Program-made: the position numbers and the translations under genes | Origin: Actinomadura latina NBRC 106108 | Lineage (GTDB): Bacteria; Actinomycetota; Actinomycetes; Streptosporangiales; Streptosporangiaceae | DNA length: 64,000 nucleotides | Direction: 5' to 3' | Assembly (NCBI RefSeq): GCF_001552195.1 | Contig: NZ_BCQS01000041.1 | Coordinates: 1 to 64,000 of the forward strand | The notes under the pieces: generated by a model | Database searches by the model: none | Seen by the model: the letters and a program-made list of their open reading frames with translations, nothing else | Told to the model about the DNA's origin: nothing | In this document: in pieces, positions 7,786 through 15,997 of the stretch | Layout: every line of letters begins with the position of its first letter | Position numbering within the stretch: the stretch's first letter is position 1

Positions 7786-8234
7786 AGGCGGCGGACGAGG
7801 CCGACGACGATCCGGCCGATCACCAGGTAGACGAGGCCGGCCAGGCCGTAGTTGACGGCGACCTCCGTCTTGTGGCTCGCGGGCTGGAAGACGTCCTTGA
7901 ACTGCCAGCACAGGTCGGTGGCCCTGTCCCCGAACCAGCGGACGAGGTCGTTCGCCGTGTTGGCCTCGAACGCGACGAAGACGATGTGCACGGCCAGGAC
8001 CAGCACGACGACCGTGGTCACGACGGACACCGTGGTGGCGAGCGCGCCGACGGCGCGGCGGCGGGCCCCGGCCGCGCGGGCCGTGAACGGCCGCCGGGCG
8101 CGCGGGGCGCGGTGCTCGCCGCCCGGCTCCGTGCGGGTCATGGCGTGCTCATGCGTGCGCTCCGGCGCGTGCTCGTGTGCGTGCTCATGCGCGGGGGCGG
8201 CCTGGTCGGGCGGCCGGTCGGGGTTGTCTGCCAT
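7779..8234 (-). CDS. Membrane protein with His-rich N-terminus
   Basis: This 151-aa protein begins with a hydrophilic head carrying a histidine/glutamate track (HEHAHEHA, then RTHEHA, residues 17-31). The first membrane helix is near residues 62-88 and the second near 127-147. A soluble loop between them holds WFGDRATDLCWQFKDVF. The HxH track could bind divalent metal, but there is no homology evidence for a transporter. I do not recognise the family. The gene converges with the acetyltransferase-like gene through the repeat at 7722-7785. Confidence 0.68.
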   Translation of the reverse strand: MADNPDRPPDQAAPAHEHAHEHAPERTHEHAMTRTEPGGEHRAPRARRPFTARAAGARRRAVGALATTVSVVTTVVVLVLAVHIVFVAFEANTANDLVRWFGDRATDLCWQFKDVFQPASHKTEVAVNYGLAGLVYLVIGRIVVGLVRRLA

Positions 8235-8451
8235 GTGCGGCCTCTTTCACCGGGGGGCTGTGCGGGCGGCGGACGGGGGTGATCGTCCTTGGGGTCGGGG
8301 TGGGGTGTTCGGGGACTGTGCTTTCCCTGGTCAGCTGGTTTGTGGTCGAGGGCTCGGGTATATCCGAATCACGGTCCCGTGCTCTCCTACTCGGATCCCG
8401 TCGCATCGCCACTACCAGGAGAGCGCGGGTCCTTTCCTGTGTCCAGACCCT

Positions 8452-8464
8452 TACCCTGTGGGAC
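8452..8464 (+). promoter_or_regulatory. -10 box of a leaderless transcript (HAD gene)
   Basis: TACCCT (8452-8457) is followed by 7 nt and then the GTG at 8465. This is the classic actinobacterial spacing in which transcription starts on the start codon. No ribosome site is present upstream, which supports the leaderless reading and this start. Confidence 0.55.
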
Positions 8465-9106
8465 GTGCTTGATCTCGTTCCTCCCGCTTCGTCCGGCGCC
8501 GGGTTCGCCGTCGGTTTCGACCTTGATCTGACCCTTGCCGACACGCGCGCCGCGATCGGCGCCGTGTACGCCGCCCTCGCCGCGGAGACGGGCGTCCCGA
8601 TCGACACCGAGGTCGTGGTGGGGCGCATCGGCCCGCCGCTGGAGGAGGAGCTGGCCCACTGGTTCCCGGCGGCCGAGGTGCCGGCCATGGCCGCCCGGTA
8701 CCGGGCGATCTACCCGGGCATCGCGATCCCGGCGACCGTCCTCATGCCGGGCGCCGTCGCGGCGCTGGACGCGGTGCGGGCCAGGGGCGGGCGCGTGGTC
8801 GTCGTGTCGGGCAAGAACCAGGCCGACACCGAGCGGACCGTCCGGTTCCTCGGGCTGCGGGCGGACGCCGTGGTGGGCGGGCTGTTCGGCGCCGACAAGG
8901 GCGCGGCGCTGCGCGAGCACGGCGCCGGCGCCTACATCGGGGACCACACCGGCGACGTGGACGCGGCGCGGGCCGCGGAGGCGGTGGCGGTGGCCGTCGC
9001 GACCGGCGCGTTCGATTCCGCGGCCCTCGCCGCCTACGGCGCGGACGTCGTCCTGCCCGACCTGCTGGCCTTCCCGGCGTGGCTCGGCGGATTCGGGGCA
9101 GCCTGA
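8465..9106 (+). CDS. HAD-family phosphatase (phosphoglycolate phosphatase-like)
   Basis: This 213-aa haloacid dehalogenase-type hydrolase is predicted to be a Mg-dependent phosphatase of a small phosphorylated metabolite in the cytoplasm. The motifs are in order: nucleophile motif I DLDLTLADT (about residues 18-26), a helical cap, motif II VVVSGK (about 118), motif III Lys in GADKGAAL (about 143), and motif IV GDHTGDVDAA (about 159). The substrate cannot be told from sequence. The ORF is open further upstream, but the leaderless promoter fixes GTG 8465. Confidence 0.85.
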   Translation: MLDLVPPASSGAGFAVGFDLDLTLADTRAAIGAVYAALAAETGVPIDTEVVVGRIGPPLEEELAHWFPAAEVPAMAARYRAIYPGIAIPATVLMPGAVAALDAVRARGGRVVVVSGKNQADTERTVRFLGLRADAVVGGLFGADKGAALREHGAGAYIGDHTGDVDAARAAEAVAVAVATGAFDSAALAAYGADVVLPDLLAFPAWLGGFGAA

Positions 9107-9197
9107 GCTGCGAGGCGATATCCGGGTGCCGTCGCGCGACGTCCCGGATAGCGTCTGAGGCGTTGCCCCGCAGGCGTCGCAGCGGGTACCCGGCATG

Positions 9198-9226
9198 TTC
9201 ACCGGCCCGCGGCGAGGCACTAATCT
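9198..9226 (+). promoter_or_regulatory. Promoter of the cold-shock gene
   Basis: TTCACC (9198-9203), a 17-bp spacer and TAATCT (9221-9226) fit a housekeeping sigma promoter. The start codon at 9266 lies about 33 nt after the expected transcription start. Confidence 0.6.
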
Positions 9227-9265
9227 TGGGGGCGATTTCAGGACGATTACCGAACGAGGTCTCCG

Positions 9266-9661
9266 GTGCCGACTGGCAAGGTCAAGTGGTACGACTCCGA
9301 CAAGGGGTTCGGCTTCCTCACCCGCGATGACGGCGGGGAGGTCTTCGTGCACTCATCGGCGCTGCCGGGCGGCGTCACGACGCTGCGGCCGGGCCAGCGC
9401 ATCGAGTTCGGCGTGGTCGAGGGGCGCCGCGGCCAGCAGGCCCTCCAGGTCCGGGTGCTGGAGTCGCTGCCGTCCGTCGAGAAGACCATCGCCAAGCAGC
9501 GGCGCAAGAAGCCGGACGAGATGGTCGTGATCACCGAGGACCTCATCAAGCTGCTGGACGACATCTCCAACACCTACCGGCGCGGCAAGCACCCGTCCCC
9601 GGCGGAGGCCAAGAAGATCGCCACCGTGCTGCGGGCGGTCGCGGACGACCTGTCCCCCTGA
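9266..9661 (+). CDS. Cold-shock domain protein with C-terminal extension
   Basis: This 131-aa protein has an N-terminal cold-shock (OB-fold) domain at residues 1-66, with RNP1 KGFGFLTR and RNP2 VFVHSSAL, the nucleic-acid-binding motifs. It is about twice the length of a classical CspA. Residues 67-131 add a charged helical region (EKTIAKQRRKKPDE, then LLDDISNTYRRGKHPSPAEAKK). It is likely an RNA chaperone. The start is a GTG after GAGGT. It converges with the MFS gene at 9672, 10 bp away. Confidence 0.93.
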   Translation: MPTGKVKWYDSDKGFGFLTRDDGGEVFVHSSALPGGVTTLRPGQRIEFGVVEGRRGQQALQVRVLESLPSVEKTIAKQRRKKPDEMVVITEDLIKLLDDISNTYRRGKHPSPAEAKKIATVLRAVADDLSP

Positions 9662-9671
9662 CCGACCGGGG

Positions 9672-11069
9672 TCAGGCGCGCATCTCCGGGTGCGCGTCCT
9701 TGACCGTCGTGGGCGGGGCCGGGCGGCGGCTGCGGCGGCGCGTCCCGGCCTGGCGGGACACCAGCAGTCCGAAGGCGGCGGCGAGCGCCGCCGCGACGGT
9801 CGCGAGCGCGACGCGGCCGTCCGCGACGATCGACATGCCGAGGCCGAGCAGGCCGCCCAGCACCCAGCTGAGCTGGTGCAGCGTCTCCGACACCGCGAAC
9901 GTGGACGAGCGCATCTCCTCGCCGATCTCGTGCTGCACGACCGCGTCCATGGACAGCTTGCCGAGCACCTGGCCGAGTCCGGCCGCGGTCGCCACGGCGA
10001 GGGCCGCCCACAGCCCGAAGAACGCGGCGCCCGCCGCCGTCACGCCGGTGACGGCGGCCAGCGTCGCGGACACGATGAACCGGGGCGCCCGCGCCTTCAT
10101 CCAGGCGCCGAGCGCGGTGCCGATCAGCCCGCCGGCGCCCGCGCACGCCGCCAGCAGACCGAGCGCGACGTGGTGGGACACCGGGTCGAACCGCTCCTGC
10201 CGCAGCAGGAACGCCAGGTAGATGATCAGGAAGCCGGAGAACGCGCGCAGCACCGCGTTGGCCTCCATCGCCTCCGCGACGACGGGCCCGACGCGCGGCA
10301 GCGCCCGCCATCGGCGCGCCTGCGCGGTGGCCGTTCCCGGCTCCGCCCGCTCCTCGGGGACGTCGATGTGGCCCGGCAGCCGCATGGTGAACACGACGCC
10401 GAGCAGGAACACCACCGTGCCGATGCGGAGCACCCAGCCCGCCCCGATGAGGACGGCCAGGCCCGCCGCGACGGGCGCGGTGATCGACGCCGCGATGAGC
10501 CCCGCGAACGAGGCGCGCGCGTTGGCCGTCACGAGCGTGATCTCGTCCGGCAGGACGCGCGGGGTGACCGCCGCCCGCAGCACCCCGAACGCCTTGGACA
10601 GCACCAGCACGCCGAACGCGGCGGGCAGGAACGTGACCTGGTCGCCGTGCGGGAGGGCGCCCGCCATCGCCCAGCACAGCAGCGCCCGCATCACGAACGT
10701 GCTCGCGATCGCGTACCGGCGGACGTGCCGGGCCCGGTCCAGCGCCGGGCCGATCAGCGGCGCGACCAGCGCGAACGGCGCCATCGTGACGACGAGGTAG
10801 AGGGCGATCTGGCCGCGCGCCTGGTTGACGTCCAGGCCGAAGAACAGCGTCCCGGCGAGCGCGACCGTGACCATGGCGTCGCCGGCGGAGTTGAACGCGG
10901 ACGCCTCGATCAGGCTGCCGAGGCCGCTGCGTCCGGCGCCCTGCGCGTGCGTGACGCGGCGGGTGAGCCGGCCCGTCCCGAGCACGGCCGAGCGCGCGCC
11001 GCGGCCCGCCCGCGCCGTACGCGCGGCGGCGGCGCGCAGGGACTGCCCGACCCTTGCCCGTACTGCCAT
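9672..11069 (-). CDS. MFS transporter
   Basis: This 465-aa protein has about 12 predicted membrane segments and a basic N-terminus of 45 residues. The loop DRARHVRRYAIAS between early helices resembles the MFS loop 2-3 signature, followed by GLLAACAGAGGLIGTALG in the second half. The basic tail (TRRRSRRPAPP) is cytoplasmic. The substrate is unknown. ATG 11069 was chosen over an upstream extension because GGGAGA lies before it. It is divergent from the DUF3027 gene. The order of cold-shock gene, MFS gene and DUF3027 gene is, as far as I recall, shared with other actinomycetes. Confidence 0.85.
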   Translation of the reverse strand: MAVRARVGQSLRAAAARTARAGRGARSAVLGTGRLTRRVTHAQGAGRSGLGSLIEASAFNSAGDAMVTVALAGTLFFGLDVNQARGQIALYLVVTMAPFALVAPLIGPALDRARHVRRYAIASTFVMRALLCWAMAGALPHGDQVTFLPAAFGVLVLSKAFGVLRAAVTPRVLPDEITLVTANARASFAGLIAASITAPVAAGLAVLIGAGWVLRIGTVVFLLGVVFTMRLPGHIDVPEERAEPGTATAQARRWRALPRVGPVVAEAMEANAVLRAFSGFLIIYLAFLLRQERFDPVSHHVALGLLAACAGAGGLIGTALGAWMKARAPRFIVSATLAAVTGVTAAGAAFFGLWAALAVATAAGLGQVLGKLSMDAVVQHEIGEEMRSSTFAVSETLHQLSWVLGGLLGLGMSIVADGRVALATVAAALAAAFGLLVSRQAGTRRRSRRPAPPTTVKDAHPEMRA

Positions 11070-11230
11070 GCGCCCTGGTCTCTCCCAGCGGCCGGTCCGG
11101 CTCGTCACCGGGGCACGGCCATCGGAGTCGTTCGCTTGAGGGTACGTTCCCCGCCGGAATGAAGGCTCACCTCGGCCCGGCCGCCCGGCCGCGTGTCCGG
11201 TCACGTCCTCCCATGGGCGAGAATTGAGGT

Positions 11231-12088
11231 GTGAGCCCACAGCGCCAGTCCAGCCCCGCGCGTCCCGCCGCCGCGCGCACCACGTCCGGTCCCCTCCGCC
11301 GGACCCGCACGCCCGCCGTAGACACCGCCTGCGCCGAGGCCGTCGACCTCGCCCGCGGGGCCGCCGCGGACACCGCCCATCCGCTGGGTGTCGGCGAGCA
11401 CCTCGGCCTCCAGCCCGATGCCGACCGCGTGGTCACGCACTACTTCGAGTGCCTCGACCCCGGCTACCGGGGCTGGCGCTGGGCGGTCACCGTCACGCGG
11501 GCCTCGCGCGCGAAGAACGTGACGGTGAGCGAGTGCGTCCTGCTGCCCGGCGACGAGGCGCTGCTCGCGCCGCCGTGGGTGCCGTGGCTGGAGCGGCTGC
11601 GCCCCGGCGACCTCGGTCCCGGCGATCTGCTGCCGACCGCGCCCGACGACGTCCGGCTCGCCCCCGGGTTCACCCAGGTCGACGACTCCACCGACCGCGA
11701 GGCGCAGTGGGAGCTCGGGCTCGGCCGCGTCCGGGTGCTGTCCCGCGAGGGCCGCGACGAGGCGGCGACCCGCTGGTACGAGGGCGTCGCCGGGCCTCGC
11801 GCGCCCATCGCCGCGTCCGCGCCCGCCCAGTGCTCCACCTGCGGCTTCTTCGTCGGCCTGGCGGGCGATCTGCGGCAGGTCTTCGGGGTCTGCGCCAACG
11901 AGTACGCGCCCGACGACGGCCGGGTGGTCTCCGCCGACCACGGCTGCGGCGCCCACTCCGAGGCGGTCTCGATCCCGGCCGCGTCCGAGCACAACCCGCC
12001 GGTGATCGACGAGCTGCGCTACGACGTCGTCCCCGCCGAAGACGAGGACACGGCGTCCCTGGACGACGAGGCTCTCGGTCACAGCTGA
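11231..12088 (+). CDS. DUF3027 domain-containing protein
   Basis: This 285-aa protein matches the DUF3027 family of actinobacteria, for which no function is proven. The core has YRGWRWAVTVTRA near residue 78 and LPGDEALLAPPWVPW near 105. Four conserved cysteines, CSTCGFF and FGVCANEYAP, and DHGCGAHSEA near residues 200-240 look like a zinc-binding site. The GTG start at 11231 lies 6 nt after GAGAAT, so the transcript may be leaderless. The stop is directly followed by the start of the large ATPase gene, so the two are almost certainly one operon. Confidence 0.85.
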   Translation: MSPQRQSSPARPAAARTTSGPLRRTRTPAVDTACAEAVDLARGAAADTAHPLGVGEHLGLQPDADRVVTHYFECLDPGYRGWRWAVTVTRASRAKNVTVSECVLLPGDEALLAPPWVPWLERLRPGDLGPGDLLPTAPDDVRLAPGFTQVDDSTDREAQWELGLGRVRVLSREGRDEAATRWYEGVAGPRAPIAASAPAQCSTCGFFVGLAGDLRQVFGVCANEYAPDDGRVVSADHGCGAHSEAVSIPAASEHNPPVIDELRYDVVPAEDEDTASLDDEALGHS

Positions 12089-12089
12089 C

Positions 12090-15047
12090 ATGCCGGACAT
12101 CTTCGGCACGCGGGCCCTCCGTGAGCGCGTGCTGCGCGCCTGGGCCGAGTCCCCGGCGCGCTTCCGCGAGGACGCGAACGCCGAGGAGGACCACGCCCTG
12201 GGCGGCTACCGGGACCGCGTGGTCATCGAGCTCGCCCAGAACGCCGCCGACGCCGCGCTGCGCGCCGCGGTCCCCGGTCGCCTCCGCCTGACCCTGCGGA
12301 CGTCGCCGCCGGGCACCGTCCTGACCGCCGCCAACACGGGTTCGCCGCTGGACGCGCCCGGAGTCGAGGCCCTCTCCACCCTCCGCGCGTCCGCGAAACG
12401 CGACGAGACGAGCGCGACCGGCCGCTTCGGCGTCGGCTTCGCCGCCGTCGTGGCCGTCACCGACACCCCCGTCATCGCGTCCGGGGATGCGGGAGTCGGG
12501 TGGTCGCGGGGGCGGGCCCGGGAGCTTGCCGAGGCGGTGCCCGCGCTTGCGGGGGAGGTCGGGCGGCGGGGCGGGCATGTGCCGTTGCTGCGGCTGCCTT
12601 TCGCGCTGGACGAGGTGCCCGGCGTCCCCGCCGGGTTCGACACGGTCGTGCGGTTGCCGTTGTTCGAGGACGCGGCTGCGTCCGTCCGGCGGCAGTTGGG
12701 GGACGTCGGGCCGGCGCTGATGCTGGCACTGCCGGCGTTGGAGCGCGTCGAGATCGACGTCGACGGGGACGTGCGTGAGCTCACCGCCGAGCGGCGTGCC
12801 GACGGCGAGGTCGTCATCAACGGAAGTTCGTGGCGGACGGTCGAAGCGCATGGGGAGATCCCCGCGGCGCTCCTGGCGGACCGTCCCGTGGAGGAGCGGG
12901 CACGGCCGTTCTGGCAGGTTCGATGGGCTCTGCCGGAGGACGGGTGGCCCGAGGGCATGCCGAGCGTCGTGCACGCGCCCACGCCCAGTGACGAGCGGCT
13001 CGACCTGCCCGCCCTGCTCATCGCGTCGTTCCCGCTGGCGCCCGATCGGCGGCATGTCGCGCCCGGCGCGTTGACCGAGTTCCTCGTGGAGCGGGCCGCC
13101 GACTCCTATGTGCGGCTGCTGGGCGAGGCGCCGGTGTCGCCGCGCGTGCTCGATCTCGTGCCGGGGCCGGTGGGCGCCGGAGAACTCGACGCGCGACTGC
13201 GGCGCGCGATCCGGGAGCGGTTGCCCGAGGCGCCCGTGCTGCCGCGTCGGATGCGCGGGCGGGACGCCGTCGCCGTCGACGCGCCGGCGGCGTTCGTCGA
13301 GGTCCTCGGCGGCGCGGACGCCGTGGTCGGCGGGCTGCTGCCGCCGGAGTGGCCCGCGCGGAGCGCCGCGCTGGCGGCGCTCGGGGTGCGGCGCGTCGAC
13401 CTGGCGGACGTGATCGACGAGCTGGCCGCTGTGGACCGGGAACCGGCGTGGTGGCACCGGGTGTACGGGGCGCTCGACGGGGCCGCCAGGGACGCTCTGG
13501 GCGCCCTGCCGGTGCCGCTGGCGGGCGAAGCGGCGCGGGTCGTGCGCGGGCCGCGGGGGCTGCTGATCGCGGACGGCGTCGATCCGGCGGGGCTGGACGC
13601 GCTCGGGCTGCGGTTCGTCCACCCGGAGGCCGTCCACCCGCTGCTGACGCGGCTCGGCGCGATCGAGGCGGGCCCGCGGACGGTGCTGGCGGATCCCGGG
13701 GTGCGAGCGGCCGTCGAGGAGTCGTTCGAGGCCGATGACCCGGATGCGGTCGCGGACGCCGTGCTGGGGCTCGTGTGGGCCGCGCACATCGATCCCGGCG
13801 ACGAGCCGTGGCTGGCGGAGCTGGCCCTGCCGGCGGACGACGGCGAGCTCTACCCGGCCGGCGAACTGCTGCTGCCGGAGAGCCCGCTGCGCGGGCTCAT
13901 GGCCGACGACGCGCCGTTCGGCGTGGTGGACGGCGAGGTCCTGGAGCGGTGGGGTGCGGAGACGCTCGCGGCCGTCGGAGTCTTGGACGGGTTCGCGCTC
14001 GCCAGGGCCGAGGACGTGAACCTGCAGGGCCTCGCCGCTGAGACCGAGCCTCTCGACCTGGACGACGAGGACCTGTGGGCGGACGAGGCCCTGAGACGGA
14101 TCGGGCCGCAGGACCTCCCGCCCCTCGTACCGGAGTTCGCGGCCGTCCGCGACCTGGAACTCGTCGATGACTGGGCGGCGGCGCTGCGGCTGCTGGCCGG
14201 ACCGCCGTGGCGAGCCGCGATCGTGGATCCCGCCCATGCCGCCCTGCACGACGGCAGGCGTGTCGCCGTCCCGTCGTACACGGCGTGGTGGCTGGGCCGG
14301 CGGCCGGTCCTGGACGGCCGCAGGCCGGGGGAGTTCCGGCTAGGCGGGGACGAGGCGCTGACCGGGCTCTACGACGTCGCGCCAGAGGGCCTGGACGAGC
14401 GGCTGCTGCTCGCCTTGGGTGTCCGCACATCGCTCGAAGAGCTGCTCGACGAGCCTGGCGGTGCCCAGGAGCTGCTCGACCGGCTCGCCGACCCCGACCG
14501 GCCCGTCACCCGCACTCAGCTGGGCATCCTGTGGACCGCGCTGGCCGACGCACCAGAAGCGGTCATCGAGCCACCCGACCACGTGCGGGCCATCGTGGAC
14601 GGTGAGGTCGAGGTCGTGGACGCGGGGGACGCCCTCATCCTGGACGGCCCCGACCTCCTCCCGCTCCTTCAAGGACAACCCCTCGTCATCGCCGCTCAGG
14701 GACGCGACACCCGCCTCACCGAACTTCTCGATCTCCCCCTGGCCGGAGAGGAGATACCGGGCGAGGTCGGTTCGGAGGCTGAGAAGCGTCCCGTGCCGCA
14801 CGCGGTAAGGGCCGTCCTGCCGGACGCCCCCGCCGACTACCTCGCCCACGATCGCCTCATCGTGGACGGCCAGGACGTCCCGTGGTGGACGAGAGACGGC
14901 GAAATCCACGCGAGCGGGATTCAGGGGCTGGCGCGGGCGCTCGCCTGGTCGACCGGGAACTGGGCCGGCCGCCTCCTGGTCGAGGCGGTCCTGCGCGACC
15001 CGGAGGCGCTGCCCGTCCTGCTGGCCGAAGCCGACCTGGAGCCCTAG
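12090..15047 (+). CDS. Sacsin/Hsp90-like GHKL ATPase-domain protein
   Basis: This 985-aa protein has an N-terminal GHKL ATP-binding domain of the sacsin/Hsp90 type: N box IELAQNAADAA (about residues 46-56), G1-like LTAANTGSPLDAPG (about 78-91), and G2 GRFGVGFAAVVAV (about 111-123). The long remainder is helical and acidic (ALRRIGPQDLPPLVPEF and similar) without a recognised catalytic motif. A chaperone-like or DNA-maintenance ATPase role is inferred from the fold. The start lies 1 nt after the DUF3027 stop. The stop (TAG 15045-15047) is palindromic and shared with the convergent gene. Confidence 0.82.
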   Translation: MPDIFGTRALRERVLRAWAESPARFREDANAEEDHALGGYRDRVVIELAQNAADAALRAAVPGRLRLTLRTSPPGTVLTAANTGSPLDAPGVEALSTLRASAKRDETSATGRFGVGFAAVVAVTDTPVIASGDAGVGWSRGRARELAEAVPALAGEVGRRGGHVPLLRLPFALDEVPGVPAGFDTVVRLPLFEDAAASVRRQLGDVGPALMLALPALERVEIDVDGDVRELTAERRADGEVVINGSSWRTVEAHGEIPAALLADRPVEERARPFWQVRWALPEDGWPEGMPSVVHAPTPSDERLDLPALLIASFPLAPDRRHVAPGALTEFLVERAADSYVRLLGEAPVSPRVLDLVPGPVGAGELDARLRRAIRERLPEAPVLPRRMRGRDAVAVDAPAAFVEVLGGADAVVGGLLPPEWPARSAALAALGVRRVDLADVIDELAAVDREPAWWHRVYGALDGAARDALGALPVPLAGEAARVVRGPRGLLIADGVDPAGLDALGLRFVHPEAVHPLLTRLGAIEAGPRTVLADPGVRAAVEESFEADDPDAVADAVLGLVWAAHIDPGDEPWLAELALPADDGELYPAGELLLPESPLRGLMADDAPFGVVDGEVLERWGAETLAAVGVLDGFALARAEDVNLQGLAAETEPLDLDDEDLWADEALRRIGPQDLPPLVPEFAAVRDLELVDDWAAALRLLAGPPWRAAIVDPAHAALHDGRRVAVPSYTAWWLGRRPVLDGRRPGEFRLGGDEALTGLYDVAPEGLDERLLLALGVRTSLEELLDEPGGAQELLDRLADPDRPVTRTQLGILWTALADAPEAVIEPPDHVRAIVDGEVEVVDAGDALILDGPDLLPLLQGQPLVIAAQGRDTRLTELLDLPLAGEEIPGEVGSEAEKRPVPHAVRAVLPDAPADYLAHDRLIVDGQDVPWWTRDGEIHASGIQGLARALAWSTGNWAGRLLVEAVLRDPEALPVLLAEADLEP

Positions 15048-15304
15048 CCGACCCGCTCGCGCTCGGCGGCGCGCGCGGCGTCGGCACGGGCGCGTCCCGC
15101 CTGGAGCCTGGGCACGTACCACAGGGCGAACAGGCCGATCCCGATGCCGGCGGCGCACACCCACAGCCACCAGCGGTCCTCGGACGGCAGCCCGGCGATG
15201 AGCAGCACGACGAGCGCGACCGCCCAGGCGGCCGTGCCCGCGGCCGCGATACGGACGTCGTTGGTCTGCATCGGCGGCGGGTCCGGGCGGCGCGGTCGGC
15301 TCAT
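15044..15304 (-). CDS. DUF2530-type two-helix membrane protein
   Basis: This 86-aa protein has a short Pro/Arg-rich head, two membrane helices (about residues 17-38 and 46-64) with WWLWVC at the second, and a basic Ala/Arg tail. Size and layout match the DUF2530 family of small actinobacterial membrane proteins. Start ATG 15304 follows a short leader. The stop CTA overlaps the ATPase gene stop through CTAG at 15044-15047. The function is unknown. Confidence 0.75.
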   Translation of the reverse strand: MSRPRRPDPPPMQTNDVRIAAAGTAAWAVALVVLLIAGLPSEDRWWLWVCAAGIGIGLFALWYVPRLQAGRARADAARAAERERVG

Positions 15305-15433
15305 GGTCCTCAGGCTACGTGGCCGGAGCGGGGCTCGTCCTCCGGTGACCGGGGTGATGAGCGGCTCAGAACCGGCCTGGCGGAACGCCGGCGCGGGCGG
15401 CGTGGCAGCATGGGCACCAGCACCGGGAGACCA

Positions 15434-15907
15434 ATGACGATGACAACGCCACCGATCCGTGGCCGCACGGCGTCCGCGCCGGGGCTGGCCGAGGAGCTGC
15501 GCATCTCGATCGCGCGGCTGACCCGCCGCCTGCGCACGCTGCGCCCGCCCGCGGCGGGCGACGGCGGCCGTCCGCTGTCGCTGACGCAGTTCGCCGCGCT
15601 CGCCGCCATCGAGCGGCACGGGTCGATGACGCCGCGCGAGCTGGCCGACCACGAGAAGGTGCAGCCGCCCTCGATGACCCGCGTGATCGCCCATCTGGAG
15701 GACCGCGGGCTCGTCGCGCGCAGCCCGCATCCGACCGACGGGCGGCAGGTCGTGCTGAACGCGACCGAGGAGGGCGCCGCCCTGCTCGCGGACGAGCGGC
15801 GCCGCAAGGAGGCGTGGCTGGCCAGGCGGCTCGACGAGCTGACCGCCGACGAGCGGGAGATCCTCCGCCGGGCGGCCCCGATCATCGACCGGCTCAGCCG
15901 CTCCTGA
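15434..15907 (+). CDS. MarR family transcriptional regulator
   Basis: This 157-aa protein has the MarR winged helix at about residues 45-110: LTQFAALAAIERHG, recognition helix QPPSMTRVIAHLEDRGLV, and wing RSPHPTDGRQVVLNAT, which contains the conserved DxR motif. Helices at both ends would form the dimer interface. GGGAGA precedes the ATG. It lies 74 bp upstream of an MFS gene on the same strand, a common drug-efflux arrangement, and probably represses it through the inverted repeat at 15968-15997. Confidence 0.9.
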   Translation: MTMTTPPIRGRTASAPGLAEELRISIARLTRRLRTLRPPAAGDGGRPLSLTQFAALAAIERHGSMTPRELADHEKVQPPSMTRVIAHLEDRGLVARSPHPTDGRQVVLNATEEGAALLADERRRKEAWLARRLDELTADEREILRRAAPIIDRLSRS

Positions 15908-15940
15908 CGCGCCGGTGCGGCGGGCCGTGTCCGGCGGCAC

Positions 15941-15997
15941 TTGCCGGAATGGCGATAGCCCGATTAACGTTAGCTTTGGTAATGACTTCTGCTAACG
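15941..15997 (+). promoter_or_regulatory. MFS promoter with candidate MarR operator
   Basis: TTGCCG (15941-15946), 18 bp and TAACGT (15965-15970) form a plausible promoter that starts transcription within a few bases of the ATG at 15982. CGTTAGC (15968-15974) and GCTAACG (15991-15997) are a perfect inverted repeat covering the -10 box and start codon. TAACGTTA (15965-15972) is itself palindromic. Position suggests repression by the upstream MarR protein. Confidence 0.55.
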
